Positions 1 to 8,189 of a DNA stretch of 28,961 nucleotides are shown piece after piece (positions within the stretch are counted from its first letter, which is position 1; every line of letters begins with the position of its first letter). Made by a program: the position numbers and the translations under genes. The stretch comes from Fusicatenibacter_A intestinipullorum (lineage in GTDB: Bacteria > Bacillota > Negativicutes > Acidaminococcales > Acidaminococcaceae): positions 1 to 28,961 of the forward strand of contig DWZP01000020.1 in assembly GCA_019117495.1 (NCBI GenBank), in the 5' to 3' direction. Under the pieces are notes generated by a model. That model was not told the origin of the DNA. It was given only the letters and a program-made list of their open reading frames with translations, and made no database searches.

Positions 1-50
1 TAAACATAAAAATATTTATGAATATATATATTAAGATAAAAGGAGAAAAA

Positions 51-305
51 ATGAAAATTATAATTTGTTATGATATAAAAGATAATAAACTTCGCTACAG
101 ACTAGTAAAATATTTAGAACGTATAGGAATAAGAATACAGTTAAGCGTTTTCAAAGCAGATTTAAAATATCGTGAAATTATTAAGTTAAAAAATTTTGCT
201 AACGAACTATTAAAAAATGAAAAATCTGGCAGTATTCTTATTTTTAATATAAAAACAGAATTTTTTAAAAGCAAAGAACTTCCTGATAAATTTATTATTT
301 TATAG
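51..305 (+). CDS. cas2: CRISPR-associated endoribonuclease-like Cas2
   Basis: Cas2 forms the central dimer of the Cas1-Cas2 integrase that inserts new spacers into a CRISPR array. The 84-residue protein opens with a beta strand ending in CYDI, where the Asp is the usual conserved Cas2 acidic residue, followed by a basic helix and a ferredoxin-like alternation of strands and helices. An in-frame ATG exists at 18, but the ATG at 51 has an AGGAG five to six bases upstream and gives the normal Cas2 beginning (MKIIICYDI), so I chose 51. The stop is 8 nt before cas1, so the two are co-transcribed. The DNA is strongly AT-rich compared with genes to the right, which suggests acquisition by transfer. 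The order cas2 then cas1 is the reverse of the usual one. Confidence 0.88.
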   Translation: MKIIICYDIKDNKLRYRLVKYLERIGIRIQLSVFKADLKYREIIKLKNFANELLKNEKSGSILIFNIKTEFFKSKELPDKFIIL

Positions 306-313
306 GTAAAAAC

Positions 314-1318
314 ATGAGCGAAATTTATTTAACTAAACACGGAACAGATATAAGAAAACAAGGCGGTCTATTATTAATTAAAACTCCGGATGGTGACTCA
401 AAGCATATACCATTAAATTATGCCAATTGTTTAATAATTATGGCCGCAGTTCAAATTACTTATTCAGCAATTATTGCAATACTGCGTAATAATGGCAGCA
501 TTATCTATTTATCATCTAGCGGTACTGTTTTAGGTGAATTAGGACAAAAATCAGGAACAGCCAGATTATTAGTATGTCAATTAAAATGTTATTTAAATAA
601 AGAAACGCGACAACAAATTGCTATTAATATTGTAAAAAAGAAAATTTTAGCTCAAAGAAATTTATTAAGAATAAAGAACAAATACCTTCAAAGCAGTGAA
701 TTGGAAAAAACTATTACAGAATTAAAATTATTAGCAAAAGCAACAAGTAATACCCTAAATATAAAAAAACTTATGGGTATAGAAGGAATTGCAGCAAAGA
801 AATATTTTGAATCATACAAAATTTTACTTGCCAAAAATGAAATAGTATGGCACGGAAGGAATAGAAGACCTGCAACAGATCCTATTAATTCAATGCTTAG
901 TTTTGGGTATTCGTTATTAGAAAAAGATGTACGGCGTGCAATTTCGAGTATTGGTTTAAATAGCAGTATTGGATTTTTACACGAAATTGACTATCGTAAA
1001 GAAAGTTTAGTATATGACATTATGGAAGTTTTTCGCCCACTTATTGTTGACAGACTGGTTTTAAAATTAACTAATTTAGGTTCATTTACAAAAAATGATT
1101 TTATTTACAGTGATAATTCATGCTTATTTAATGATGAATCAAGAAAAAGATTTATTATGATATATGAACAATACATTTTAAAAAGACCATCTAATAAAAA
1201 TATTAATTTTAAAGATATAATAACTTTAGAAACAAAAAATCTTTCTATACAAATACGTGAAAAGAGCCAAAATAAAAAACAGACAGTGCGCAAAACACTG
1301 CCTGTATTAAAAAATTAA
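314..1318 (+). CDS. cas1: CRISPR-associated integrase Cas1
   Basis: Cas1 is the metal-dependent integrase that joins protospacers to the leader end of a CRISPR array, working with Cas2. The 334-residue length is normal. An N-terminal beta domain with a YLSSSG segment (about 65-70) precedes the helical catalytic domain. Expected metal ligands are visible as E157 (in GIEG), H223 (in GFLHEID) and D235 (in LVYDIMEVFRP). The block GRNRRPATDPINSMLSFGYS (181-200) is a Cas1 signature. The active site therefore looks intact. The last dozen or so codons coincide with an inverted repeat that acts as a terminator for the opposing phnW gene. The subtype cannot be assigned because the effector genes are off the left edge. 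The residues resemble Cas1 of type I/III systems, but that is only an impression. Confidence 0.93.
   Translation: MSEIYLTKHGTDIRKQGGLLLIKTPDGDSKHIPLNYANCLIIMAAVQITYSAIIAILRNNGSIIYLSSSGTVLGELGQKSGTARLLVCQLKCYLNKETRQQIAINIVKKKILAQRNLLRIKNKYLQSSELEKTITELKLLAKATSNTLNIKKLMGIEGIAAKKYFESYKILLAKNEIVWHGRNRRPATDPINSMLSFGYSLLEKDVRRAISSIGLNSSIGFLHEIDYRKESLVYDIMEVFRPLIVDRLVLKLTNLGSFTKNDFIYSDNSCLFNDESRKRFIMIYEQYILKRPSNKNINFKDIITLETKNLSIQIREKSQNKKQTVRKTLPVLKN
1279..1305 (-). terminator. Rho-independent terminator of the phnW operon, inside cas1
   Basis: On the minus strand the arms CAGGCAGTG and CACTGTCTG form a stem with one G-T wobble and a 7-nt loop, followed by six or more T. It lies 25-51 nt past the phnW stop. 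The same DNA encodes the C-terminal residues of Cas1 on the plus strand. On the plus strand the wobble becomes an A-C mismatch and no T-run follows, so it points to minus-strand termination. Confidence 0.75.
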
Positions 1319-1329
1319 TTCACTTATTT

Positions 1330-2433
1330 TTAGTTTTCAGCGTTTACAAAATCCTTGAAAATACCAAGGATTTTTTCCACATCGTCCATGTAAATTTCGC
1401 CGATATTGCCCAAACGGAAGGTTTCTGCATCGGTAAGTTTGCCCGGGTAAATTACATAGCCGTGGTCTTTTAAATAAGCGTACATTTTTGCAAAGGTAAA
1501 TTTGCAGTTTTCGGGATAAAAGAAGGTTGTAATAATCGGCCCCTGATGTGCTTCATCGATATAGGCTTTAAAGCCAAGTTCTTCCATACCTTTGCGCAAA
1601 GCCCTGTTGGTTGCGGTATAGCGTGCATTCCTTGCGGTAATGCCGCCTTCTGCTGCCAGTTCTTTAAGCGCCTGGCTGAAAGCTGCCACAACATGGGTAG
1701 GAGAAGTAAAACGCCATTTGCCGCCGTCTTTTTCCATAGTTTCCCACTGGGCATATAAATCAAGCGAAAGGCTGCGGGCAATGCCTTTGGTTTGTTTTAA
1801 ATCGCTGACTTTGGCAATAATAAAGCTGAAGCCGGGCACACCCTGAATGCATTTGTTGGCGCTGCTTACAAGATAGGTAATTCCAAGCTCCGGCACGTTA
1901 ATATCAACGCCGCCAAAGCTGCTCATAGCGTCTACAATAAATTTTTTGTTATATTTTTTTGCAAGTTCGCCAATGGCTGCAATGTCATTTAAAAGGCCGC
2001 TGGTGGTTTCGCTGTGCACCATGGAAATATGGGTAATATTCCCGTCGGATTTTAAAACGTCCTCCACAATGGCCGGGTCAGGCACGTGCGCATAATCTTC
2101 TTCGTAAACCACGTACTTAATGCCGTAGTAATCGCACATTTCCACCATGCGTTTGCTGTATGCGCCGTTTTGCAAAACCAGCACTTTATCCGTACTGGAA
2201 ATTATACTTGAAAGCACGCTTTCAACGCCAAAGGTTCCGCTGCCCTGCATCAGCACCGTAGTGTAATCGCCGTTATCCGCATGGGCAAGTTTTAAAAGGC
2301 CGGTTCGTATTTCCTGCGTCATGTTTTTATAATCTTCATCCCAGGTGCAGCGGTCAATCTGCATGGCTTCCTTAACGGTTTCCGTAGTCGTTAAAGGGCC
2401 GGGAGTTAAAAGTTTATAAATATTTTTATCCAT
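1330..2433 (-). CDS. phnW: 2-aminoethylphosphonate--pyruvate transaminase
   Basis: PhnW is a cytosolic PLP enzyme that moves the amino group of 2-aminoethylphosphonate to pyruvate, giving phosphonoacetaldehyde and alanine. The 367-residue length is typical. The N-terminal KLLTPGPLTTTETV is the classic opening. The PLP lysine is K194 in SSANKCIQGVPG and the cofactor-pyridine Asp is D168 in FIVDAMSSFGG; both fall where Salmonella PhnW has them. It is the last gene of an ABC-transporter operon, 14 nt after the binding-protein gene, with AGGTGA ahead of its ATG. The partner phosphonatase PhnX is in the next operon but one, across ychF. A generic class V aminotransferase is unlikely given this motif match and context. 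Confidence 0.95.
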   Translation of the reverse strand: MDKNIYKLLTPGPLTTTETVKEAMQIDRCTWDEDYKNMTQEIRTGLLKLAHADNGDYTTVLMQGSGTFGVESVLSSIISSTDKVLVLQNGAYSKRMVEMCDYYGIKYVVYEEDYAHVPDPAIVEDVLKSDGNITHISMVHSETTSGLLNDIAAIGELAKKYNKKFIVDAMSSFGGVDINVPELGITYLVSSANKCIQGVPGFSFIIAKVSDLKQTKGIARSLSLDLYAQWETMEKDGGKWRFTSPTHVVAAFSQALKELAAEGGITARNARYTATNRALRKGMEELGFKAYIDEAHQGPIITTFFYPENCKFTFAKMYAYLKDHGYVIYPGKLTDAETFRLGNIGEIYMDDVEKILGIFKDFVNAEN

Positions 2434-2447
2434 TTATGTCACCTGAT

Positions 2448-3446
2448 TTATTTTTTGATAAGGTCCTGATGTTTTTGCAAAAGTTCTACGGTTAAAGGCT
2501 CTTTGTAAACTTTCGGGTTAGCCGGTTTGTTGGCATCGTCAACCTTTTCGCCTTCAAACAATGCTACCGGGTAAATTTTTAAGAGTTCCGGGCGGGCATT
2601 TTTAAGAATGCATTCGGCAATTTTTTTAGCCTGTTCGTTTTCGGCGGCATTTTTATCAATAACAGCAACGGATTCAGTCAGCATAAAGTTGCCTTCAACA
2701 GGGTCTACATAATCAACCGGCAGGCCTTTGGCTTTATCGGCAACAGCCTGATGGCGCAGGCCGAAGCCTACTGCAACTTCACCGGCACGGATTTTTTTCA
2801 GCGGGCCGGAGCCGGATTTTTCCAGATGCGGCATAGCGTTGGCTTCGATTTGTTTCATGATTTTGGCGCCTTCTTCGTCGCCGTATTCGTTAAGCACAGC
2901 CTGGGTCATCAGCCATGCGGTTGAAGAACCGGTAATATCAGGTACGGAAATATGGCCTTTATACATCGGGTCTGCCAAATCTTTTATGGCTTTCGGCATC
3001 GGCAGGTTGGCTTTTTTAAGTTCTTCGGTGTTTACAAACAGTGCGCCGCAGTTGCCAAGCACAGGCACATAAAAGTTGGGGTGTTCTGCCAGCGGTTTGG
3101 CTGCGTCTTTAATTTCAAGGAACATCGGGTGCTGTTTCTGGTCACTGTCTAAATAATAGCTGGTCATGGTTACAACATTGGCTTCAATGTTTTTGCCTTC
3201 GGCAGCAAGCTTACCGCCAAGTTCGGAAGTACCAAAAGACTGCATGATATATTTTCCTTCAAAACCGTTTTTATCAAGCGCGTTTTTCATTGCTGTCTGC
3301 GCTTCTTCATCGGAATTGGTGTAAATTACGGTTTGTTTTACTGCGGCTGCATCCTTGCCGCCTTCACTGCCGCCGCATCCGGCGATACCTGCTGCCAGGC
3401 AGCCAATCATCAGTGCTGTGGTTAACAACTTAGCAAAATTTTTCAT
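2448..3446 (-). CDS. phnS: 2-aminoethylphosphonate ABC transporter substrate-binding lipoprotein (PhnS-like)
   Basis: This is a periplasmic-facing binding lipoprotein for the adjacent importer, in the iron(III)/AEP-type binding-protein group. It has a signal peptide of about 23 residues ending in the lipobox IAGC, with lipidated Cys24, then a two-lobe binding fold starting QTVIYTNSDEEAQ. I start it at the ATG at 3446, which has a GGAG Shine-Dalgarno; an upstream in-frame codon (3515) would add a basic extension ahead of a clear signal peptide. This start lies 17 nt inside the end of the permease gene, which suggests translational coupling. Substrate is assigned mainly from phnW 14 nt downstream. 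The family also contains Fe3+ binders, but no iron genes are near. Confidence 0.82.
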   Translation of the reverse strand: MKNFAKLLTTALMIGCLAAGIAGCGGSEGGKDAAAVKQTVIYTNSDEEAQTAMKNALDKNGFEGKYIMQSFGTSELGGKLAAEGKNIEANVVTMTSYYLDSDQKQHPMFLEIKDAAKPLAEHPNFYVPVLGNCGALFVNTEELKKANLPMPKAIKDLADPMYKGHISVPDITGSSTAWLMTQAVLNEYGDEEGAKIMKQIEANAMPHLEKSGSGPLKKIRAGEVAVGFGLRHQAVADKAKGLPVDYVDPVEGNFMLTESVAVIDKNAAENEQAKKIAECILKNARPELLKIYPVALFEGEKVDDANKPANPKVYKEPLTVELLQKHQDLIKK

Positions 3447-5112
3447 TGGGATTCTCCTTTGCTTTGAATAAATTTTTAATTTTTTTATAAAGAGGAATTT
3501 CCTCCTGTTCAGCAAGTTTGTCGAAAAAGGTTTTAGCCACCACGTTGGTAAAGAAAATCAGGAGTGACAATACAAACACTGCGTCAAATTTTTCAAAATA
3601 TTGCAGCTCCTTAATTTTGGTGGTAATAACCATTGTCCGCGCACCTGCCAGAAAAACAATGGCGCTGATGGTTACCATAGCGTTAACGAAAAAGTAGCTC
3701 AGCATCTGGCAAATGGTTGCCCTTGAATTGGGTATTACTACTTTAATTACCGTTTTAAGCCAGGTATCGCCCATTAAAAGGCCCGTGGTTTCCCACGATT
3801 CATTCATTTTGGAAAGCGAAGATTTAATCATTAAATACGGCGTGGTGAAAAAGTGCAGAATGTTTGCAATTATTAAAATTGCAAACGTGCTTTGCAGCGG
3901 TGTGCCCGAAAAGATGAAGATGAAGGCAACGCCAAGCACCATGCCCGGCACCGTATTGGTTACCATGGCGATAACGTCCATAATAATTTTGCAGTATTTG
4001 TTAAGGTCGCTGCGCGCATTAACCATGGCTGCCGCGTAGCACAGCACCGTGCCTGCCACCGCCGTAATGCCCGCCACCATTAAGGAGTTTACATAAACAT
4101 CTACCAGCGAATTATCGCTGAGCACGCGTTTTAAGGTATCCAGCGTAAACACCGGCTGGTACGGCCAGCTTTTTACAAACGGCACAATGAACATAATGGC
4201 AAAAACTGAAACAAACAGCAGTGCAACCGCTGCAAAAAACAAGCCGAAAGCACCGTCGCGCATAAAGGAGCGCTGCACCTCATAACGGCTGATTTTGTTA
4301 TAGCGGAAATTGAATTTTTCCATATAGCGGAGCAGCATAACGCTGATAACGGAAGGCACCAGCATTGCCATTGCTATAACGCTGCCGCGTTCAAAATCAG
4401 GCAGGGCGCCCATCATTTTCATGTACAGCTCAACGGCAATCATATTGTATTCGCCGCCGATTGATACCGGAATACCGAAATCAGTAAAGCTGAGGAAAAA
4501 CGATAAAATGAACGCCGCCATCAGGCTGCCCAAAAGCGGGCGTACACTCGTCATCCACAAAGTGCGCAGCGGGCTGTCACCCATAATTTTAGATACCGTA
4601 ATAAAGTTCTTGTCGATATAAAAGAACGCGTTATACAGCACCAGAAACGCCGGCGGCAGGGTATAAACAATAAACGAAATCAAAAGCCCCCAGAAGCCGT
4701 AAATCGGAAACAGCTGCTCACCGACAAGTTTTGTTATCAGCCCCTGCTTGCCGAAAGAGTAAATAACGGCAAAGCCGTAGGTAATGGAAGGCAAAAACAT
4801 CGGCATCATAACCACAAGCTGCAAGCCTTCTTTTATTTTGCCCGGTATGCGCGTTAAATGCAGCCCGTAAGCCAGTATAAACGCCGCAAGCGTGGTAATG
4901 GCAGCTTCCAGTGCGGAGATTGCAAAGCTGTTGCGGAACGCCGTTAAAAAGGCATCGTCAGTTAAAATGGCAGCATAATTGCCAAGACCTGTGCCGCTGC
5001 CTGTCTGTAAGGATTTGTATGCCAGGTTTGCCAGCGGCAGCCCCAAAAAGAAAGTAAACGCAACGCTTACAAACAAAAAACAAAACTTTAATTCAAAGCT
5101 TTTTCTGTTCAT
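3430..5112 (-). CDS. Fused two-domain ABC permease, 2-aminoethylphosphonate type (PhnU/V-like)
   Basis: This inner-membrane channel of an AEP importer carries two complete permease domains in one chain of about 560 residues. Each half has about six hydrophobic helices and a cytoplasmic EAA-type loop: IMGDSPLRTLWMTSVRPLLG in the first half and LLMGDTWLKTVIKVVIPNSR in the second. Fused permeases of this kind are known in the Fe3+/AEP (PhnU2) group. The start at 5112 overlaps the ATPase stop as ATGA and has GGAG upstream; an upstream in-frame codon at 5136 lies inside the ATPase gene and is less likely. The end overlaps the binding-protein start by 17 nt. One ATPase gene and one fused permease gene make a complete importer if the ATPase dimerises. 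Confidence 0.85.
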   Translation of the reverse strand: MNRKSFELKFCFLFVSVAFTFFLGLPLANLAYKSLQTGSGTGLGNYAAILTDDAFLTAFRNSFAISALEAAITTLAAFILAYGLHLTRIPGKIKEGLQLVVMMPMFLPSITYGFAVIYSFGKQGLITKLVGEQLFPIYGFWGLLISFIVYTLPPAFLVLYNAFFYIDKNFITVSKIMGDSPLRTLWMTSVRPLLGSLMAAFILSFFLSFTDFGIPVSIGGEYNMIAVELYMKMMGALPDFERGSVIAMAMLVPSVISVMLLRYMEKFNFRYNKISRYEVQRSFMRDGAFGLFFAAVALLFVSVFAIMFIVPFVKSWPYQPVFTLDTLKRVLSDNSLVDVYVNSLMVAGITAVAGTVLCYAAAMVNARSDLNKYCKIIMDVIAMVTNTVPGMVLGVAFIFIFSGTPLQSTFAILIIANILHFFTTPYLMIKSSLSKMNESWETTGLLMGDTWLKTVIKVVIPNSRATICQMLSYFFVNAMVTISAIVFLAGARTMVITTKIKELQYFEKFDAVFVLSLLIFFTNVVAKTFFDKLAEQEEIPLYKKIKNLFKAKENPNEKFC

Positions 5113-5879
5113 CTTGCAACTCCGGCAAAAGCACAAGGTTCGCCAAACAGGCGGAAAATGTTATCGCGCTTAATGCGCAGCTGCGACAAAATAAATTTTT
5201 CCACAAACTGGGTGCGCGGCTGGGTAACGATTACATGAGGCTGGTCGAACTGGGAAATCTGCCCCTCGTTGATAATCAGCACCTTGTCGGAAAGCGTCAG
5301 CGCTTCTTCCGGGTCATGCGTAACAATGATGGTGGTTAAATGATACTGCTTGGCTATAAGCTGAATACGCTCTTTGATGGATTCTTTAATAACGCCGTCC
5401 AGCGCGCTTAAAGGCTCATCCAAAAGCAGGATTTTCGGTTTCATAACCAAAGTGCGTGCCAGGGCAACCCTTTGCTTCTGCCCGCCGCTCAGCTGGTCAA
5501 TGCGTTTGTTTAAATGCTCTTTTAAGCCCAGCAGGCTGATAAGTTCCTGTACTTCTTCCGCACTGGAAATGCCCGGTTTGTTGCGCAGGCCGTAAACGAT
5601 ATTTTCGTAGGCGTTCAAATTCGGGAACAGCGCATAATCCTGAAATACAATGTTAAAGCCGCGGTCTTTCATCGGCACGTTGGTTAAGTTTTTGCCATCA
5701 AAAATAATCTGTCCGCCGTCAATTTCAGTAAGCCCCAAAATTGCGTTCAAAAGCGTTGTTTTGCCGCTGCCGGAAGGCCCCAGAATAGAAACTATCTCGC
5801 CGTCATTAATATCCAGCGAAATACTGTCGAGAATGACTTTGCCGTCATACGATTTGCGGATATTTTTTAATTGCAGCAT
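5109..5879 (-). CDS. phnT: ABC transporter ATPase, 2-aminoethylphosphonate type (PhnT-like)
   Basis: This is the ATP-hydrolysing subunit of the importer. Its motifs are Walker A GPSGSGKT (34-41), Q-loop VFQDYALFPN (about 78-87), signature LSGGQ (130-134), Walker B ILLLDEP (150-156) and the switch His in VTHDPEEAL. At 256 residues it lacks the long C-terminal TOBE extension seen in many relatives (about 350 residues). It is the first gene of the operon, with an AGGAGGAATAAAAA leader right before the ATG and a sigma-70-like promoter at 5933-5961. It overlaps the permease by ATGA. Related spermidine/Fe3+ ATPases share these motifs; the phosphonate assignment comes from the operon. Confidence 0.85.
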   Translation of the reverse strand: MLQLKNIRKSYDGKVILDSISLDINDGEIVSILGPSGSGKTTLLNAILGLTEIDGGQIIFDGKNLTNVPMKDRGFNIVFQDYALFPNLNAYENIVYGLRNKPGISSAEEVQELISLLGLKEHLNKRIDQLSGGQKQRVALARTLVMKPKILLLDEPLSALDGVIKESIKERIQLIAKQYHLTTIIVTHDPEEALTLSDKVLIINEGQISQFDQPHVIVTQPRTQFVEKFILSQLRIKRDNIFRLFGEPCAFAGVAR

Positions 5880-5932
5880 TTTTTATTCCTCCATAACATA
5901 TTTAAACTGCTTTTATTTGCGTCTTTTTTCCT

Positions 5933-5961
5933 ATTTTAACCAGCCATTTTGCGCCCTGCAA
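5933..5961 (-). promoter_or_regulatory. Predicted promoter of the phnT-permease-phnS-phnW operon
   Basis: On the minus strand TTGCAG (5956-5961) and TAAAAT (5933-5938) are separated by exactly 17 nt, about 55 nt ahead of the ATPase start. This was read by eye and is not scored. Confidence 0.5.
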
Positions 5962-6080
5962 GCGTATTTACCGCCTTTTAACCCTACTTTTCCCAAGTTT
6001 TACATTACTAACTTAAACAAAACATTTTCTTAATGATGTTAACCGGAAACAAAAATATTGCCGTAAAAAGCCGCAAAAAA

Positions 6081-6111
6081 AAGCAGGCAGTGCTTTAAAC
6101 ACTGTCTGCTT
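6081..6111 (-). terminator. Rho-independent terminator after ychF
   Basis: Minus-strand arms AAGCAGACAGTG and CACTGCCTGCTT form a 12-bp stem with one wobble and a 7-nt loop, followed by a run of T. It begins about 25 nt past the ychF stop. The core CAGRCAGTG/CACTGYCTG is the same as in the phnW terminator inside cas1. Confidence 0.85.
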
Positions 6112-6136
6112 TATGCTGTAAACAGCAAATTTTTAA

Positions 6137-7243
6137 TTATACGTTGAAACGGAATTCTACAACGTCGCCGTCCTGCATTACATAATCCTTGCCTTCAAGG
6201 CGTACAAGGCCTTTATCGCGCGCTGCCGCTTTGCTGCCGCACGCTACAAGGTCATCATAAGATACAATTTCGGCACGGATAAAGCCGCGTTCAAAATCGC
6301 TGTGAATTTTACCGGCTGCCTGAGGTGCTTTGGTGCCGCGTTTAATGGTCCAGGCACGGCTTTCGGTTTCACCGGCGGTTAAATAGGTCATCAGGCCCAA
6401 AAGTTTAAAACCGGCTTTAATCAGGCGGTCAAGGCCTGCTTCTTCAAGCCCTGCCATTTCCAAAAATTCCTTGGCTTCGTCGTCCGGCAGTTCGGCAATT
6501 TCCGATTCCATCTTGGCGGAAACAACAATCGTTTCGGCGCCTTCTTCTTCGGCATATTTCATTACAGCCTGCACATGCGGGTTGTTTTCCGGCGCTGCCA
6601 CTTCGTCTTCGGCAACATTGGCAACATACAGCACCGGTTTCATGGTTAAAAGGTGCAGCTCCGTTAAAAATTCCTTTTCTTCATCGGTCAGCCCAAGGCG
6701 GCGTGCCGGAACGGCTTCACCCAGGCCATCCATAACCTTATCAAGAACAGCTTTTTCCACCGGCACTTTTTTATCGCCGGTTTTTAACAGTTTAACAAGG
6801 CGCTCCTGGCGTTTTTCCACGGTTTCCATATCGGCAAGGCACAATTCGGTATTGATGATTTCAATATCGCGCAGCGGGTTAATGCTGCCTTCCACGTGCG
6901 TAATATTGCCGTCTTCAAAGCAGCGGACAACCTGCGCAACGGCGTCAACCTCGCGGATATGCGCAAGGAATTTGTTGCCGAGGCCTTCGCCTTTGGACGC
7001 GCCTTTTACAAGCCCTGCGATATCAACAAAGCGCATGGCAGCCGGCACGATTTTTTTGGATTTAAACATTTCGCCCAGCACGTTAAGACGCGCATCAGGC
7101 ACATCTACAACGCCTACGTTCGGTTCTATGGTGCAGAAAGGATAGTTGGCAGCTTCTGCCCCTGCTTTGGTAATAGCATTAAACAGCGTGCTTTTGCCTA
7201 CGTTAGGCAGGCCTACAATACCTACTTCTAAATTTGTACTCAC
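6137..7243 (-). CDS. ychF: Redox-regulated ribosome-binding ATPase YchF
   Basis: YchF is an Obg-family P-loop protein that binds ATP rather than GTP and interacts with the ribosome. The 368-residue length is normal. G1 is GLPNVGKST (11-19) and G3 is DIAGLVKGAS. The G4 position reads NVAEDE in place of NKxD, as expected for the ATP-specific family. A helical coiled-coil region sits in the middle and a TGS domain is at the C-terminus, ending in the usual DGDVVEFRFNV. The start has AGGAG 7 nt upstream. It is monocistronic, with its own predicted promoter and terminator, and it separates the two phosphonate operons. In Bacillus this gene lies beside rpsF-ssb-rpsR near the origin; here those genes are about 16 kb away. 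Confidence 0.97.
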   Translation of the reverse strand: MSTNLEVGIVGLPNVGKSTLFNAITKAGAEAANYPFCTIEPNVGVVDVPDARLNVLGEMFKSKKIVPAAMRFVDIAGLVKGASKGEGLGNKFLAHIREVDAVAQVVRCFEDGNITHVEGSINPLRDIEIINTELCLADMETVEKRQERLVKLLKTGDKKVPVEKAVLDKVMDGLGEAVPARRLGLTDEEKEFLTELHLLTMKPVLYVANVAEDEVAAPENNPHVQAVMKYAEEEGAETIVVSAKMESEIAELPDDEAKEFLEMAGLEEAGLDRLIKAGFKLLGLMTYLTAGETESRAWTIKRGTKAPQAAGKIHSDFERGFIRAEIVSYDDLVACGSKAAARDKGLVRLEGKDYVMQDGDVVEFRFNV

Positions 7244-7282
7244 ATTTATCGCTCCTTAGGTTTTACATTTCACTATCTTAAT

Positions 7283-7311
7283 ATTGTACAATAACTGGCG
7301 GCAAAAAGCAA
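7283..7311 (-). promoter_or_regulatory. ychF: Predicted ychF promoter
   Basis: On the minus strand TTGCTT (7306-7311) and TACAAT (7283-7288) are separated by 17 nt, about 40 nt ahead of the ychF start. Confidence 0.55.
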
Positions 7312-7318
7312 AAAAATT

Positions 7319-7342
7319 ACCCGCAGGGCTGTGCCCGCGGGT
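7319..7342 (-). terminator. Rho-independent terminator of the phnX-adh-phnDCEE operon
   Basis: The minus-strand hairpin has arms ACCCGCGGGC and GCCCTGCGGGT, GC-rich with one bulged T, followed by AATTTTTTT. It starts 16 nt past the stop of the last permease gene. Confidence 0.85.
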
Positions 7343-7358
7343 TTAAAATTAAAGCAAA

Positions 7359-8189
7359 TCAACGGATTTTATTTTTTATGAAAATGAACAGTCTTTCAAT
7401 GGAATAGGCAAAGGCAAACACCAGCACAATTGCCACGCCTGCCGTGCCGTATTCATAGCCCTGTATGCTGCGTGCAATGATAAAACCAATGCCGCCTGCG
7501 CCAATCATGCCCAAAATGGCACATTCCGAAAAGTTTATTTCAAAGCGCATGACAATCCACGCTACCAGCTGCGAAAGTGCCGCAGGCAGCACGGCGTTGA
7601 AGAATACGCCTATTCTGCCAACGCCTGTTGCCTCCAGAGCTTCGATAGTTTCCTGCGGGATGCTTTCAAAGCTCTGTGCGAAAGCACGGGTAAAAAACGC
7701 CGTTGTATGCACGCACAAACCGGCAATACCGGCGGCAGGCCCCATACCGAGGCATACCATCATTAAAAGCACCCATACCGGCGTCGGCACGGCACGCAAA
7801 AAGGTAAACCATGACTGCACCAGTACCGACAGCCAGCGCATACAGAAAATATTTTCTGCCGCAAACATGCCAAAAAACAAACCTAAAATAACACTGTACA
7901 ATGTGGAAAGCACCGTAATGGAAAGCGTTTCCCACATCGCCGCGGCAATTAAATCCATATATTTAAAATCGAACTGTGCCAGGCGGTAAAATATACTGCC
8001 CATATCCGGCACACGGCCGGCAAGCTTTATCCAGTCAACGTCAAGATATAAAAGGCTGAGCACGCACAATGCGGCTGTACTGCCTAAAAATACGGGTATG
8101 GCTTTATTTTGGTAAGCACATTCTGTTTTAATTTTATGGTTAAACCCATAACGGACAGCAACAGTGCTTTGCGCCAGTGGCTCTTTCAT
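7359..8189 (-). CDS. phnE: Phosphonate ABC transporter permease PhnE (second copy)
   Basis: This is an inner-membrane subunit of the PhnCDE phosphonate importer. The 276 residues include a cytoplasmic N-terminus, one helix near residues 31-52, and a permease core starting near residue 82. The PhnE-like EAA loop includes SFESIPQETIEALEATGVGR, followed by the conserved ILGMIGAGGIGFII near the C-terminus. Its ATG overlaps the stop of the preceding permease as ATGA. Two tandem phnE genes in one phnCDE operon are common, and the two products probably form a heterodimer. It is the last gene before the terminator at 7319-7342. Confidence 0.9.
   Translation of the reverse strand: MKEPLAQSTVAVRYGFNHKIKTECAYQNKAIPVFLGSTAALCVLSLLYLDVDWIKLAGRVPDMGSIFYRLAQFDFKYMDLIAAAMWETLSITVLSTLYSVILGLFFGMFAAENIFCMRWLSVLVQSWFTFLRAVPTPVWVLLMMVCLGMGPAAGIAGLCVHTTAFFTRAFAQSFESIPQETIEALEATGVGRIGVFFNAVLPAALSQLVAWIVMRFEINFSECAILGMIGAGGIGFIIARSIQGYEYGTAGVAIVLVFAFAYSIERLFIFIKNKIR

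Noticed and set aside
1..50. Possible CRISPR repeat or leader before cas2
   Set aside because: The 50 bases are simple AT-rich sequence with a ribosome site; there is no repeated unit here or anywhere in the window.
3430..3515. Overlap of permease and binding-protein frames as a possible frameshift or fusion
   Set aside because: Starting the binding protein at 3446, with its own ribosome site and signal peptide, leaves a normal 17-nt overlap and no broken frame.
6471..7145. A long plus-strand frame opposite ychF, 224 codons
   Set aside because: It is antisense to a canonical gene, is Ser/Thr-rich as expected from the reverse of that coding strand, and has no family features.
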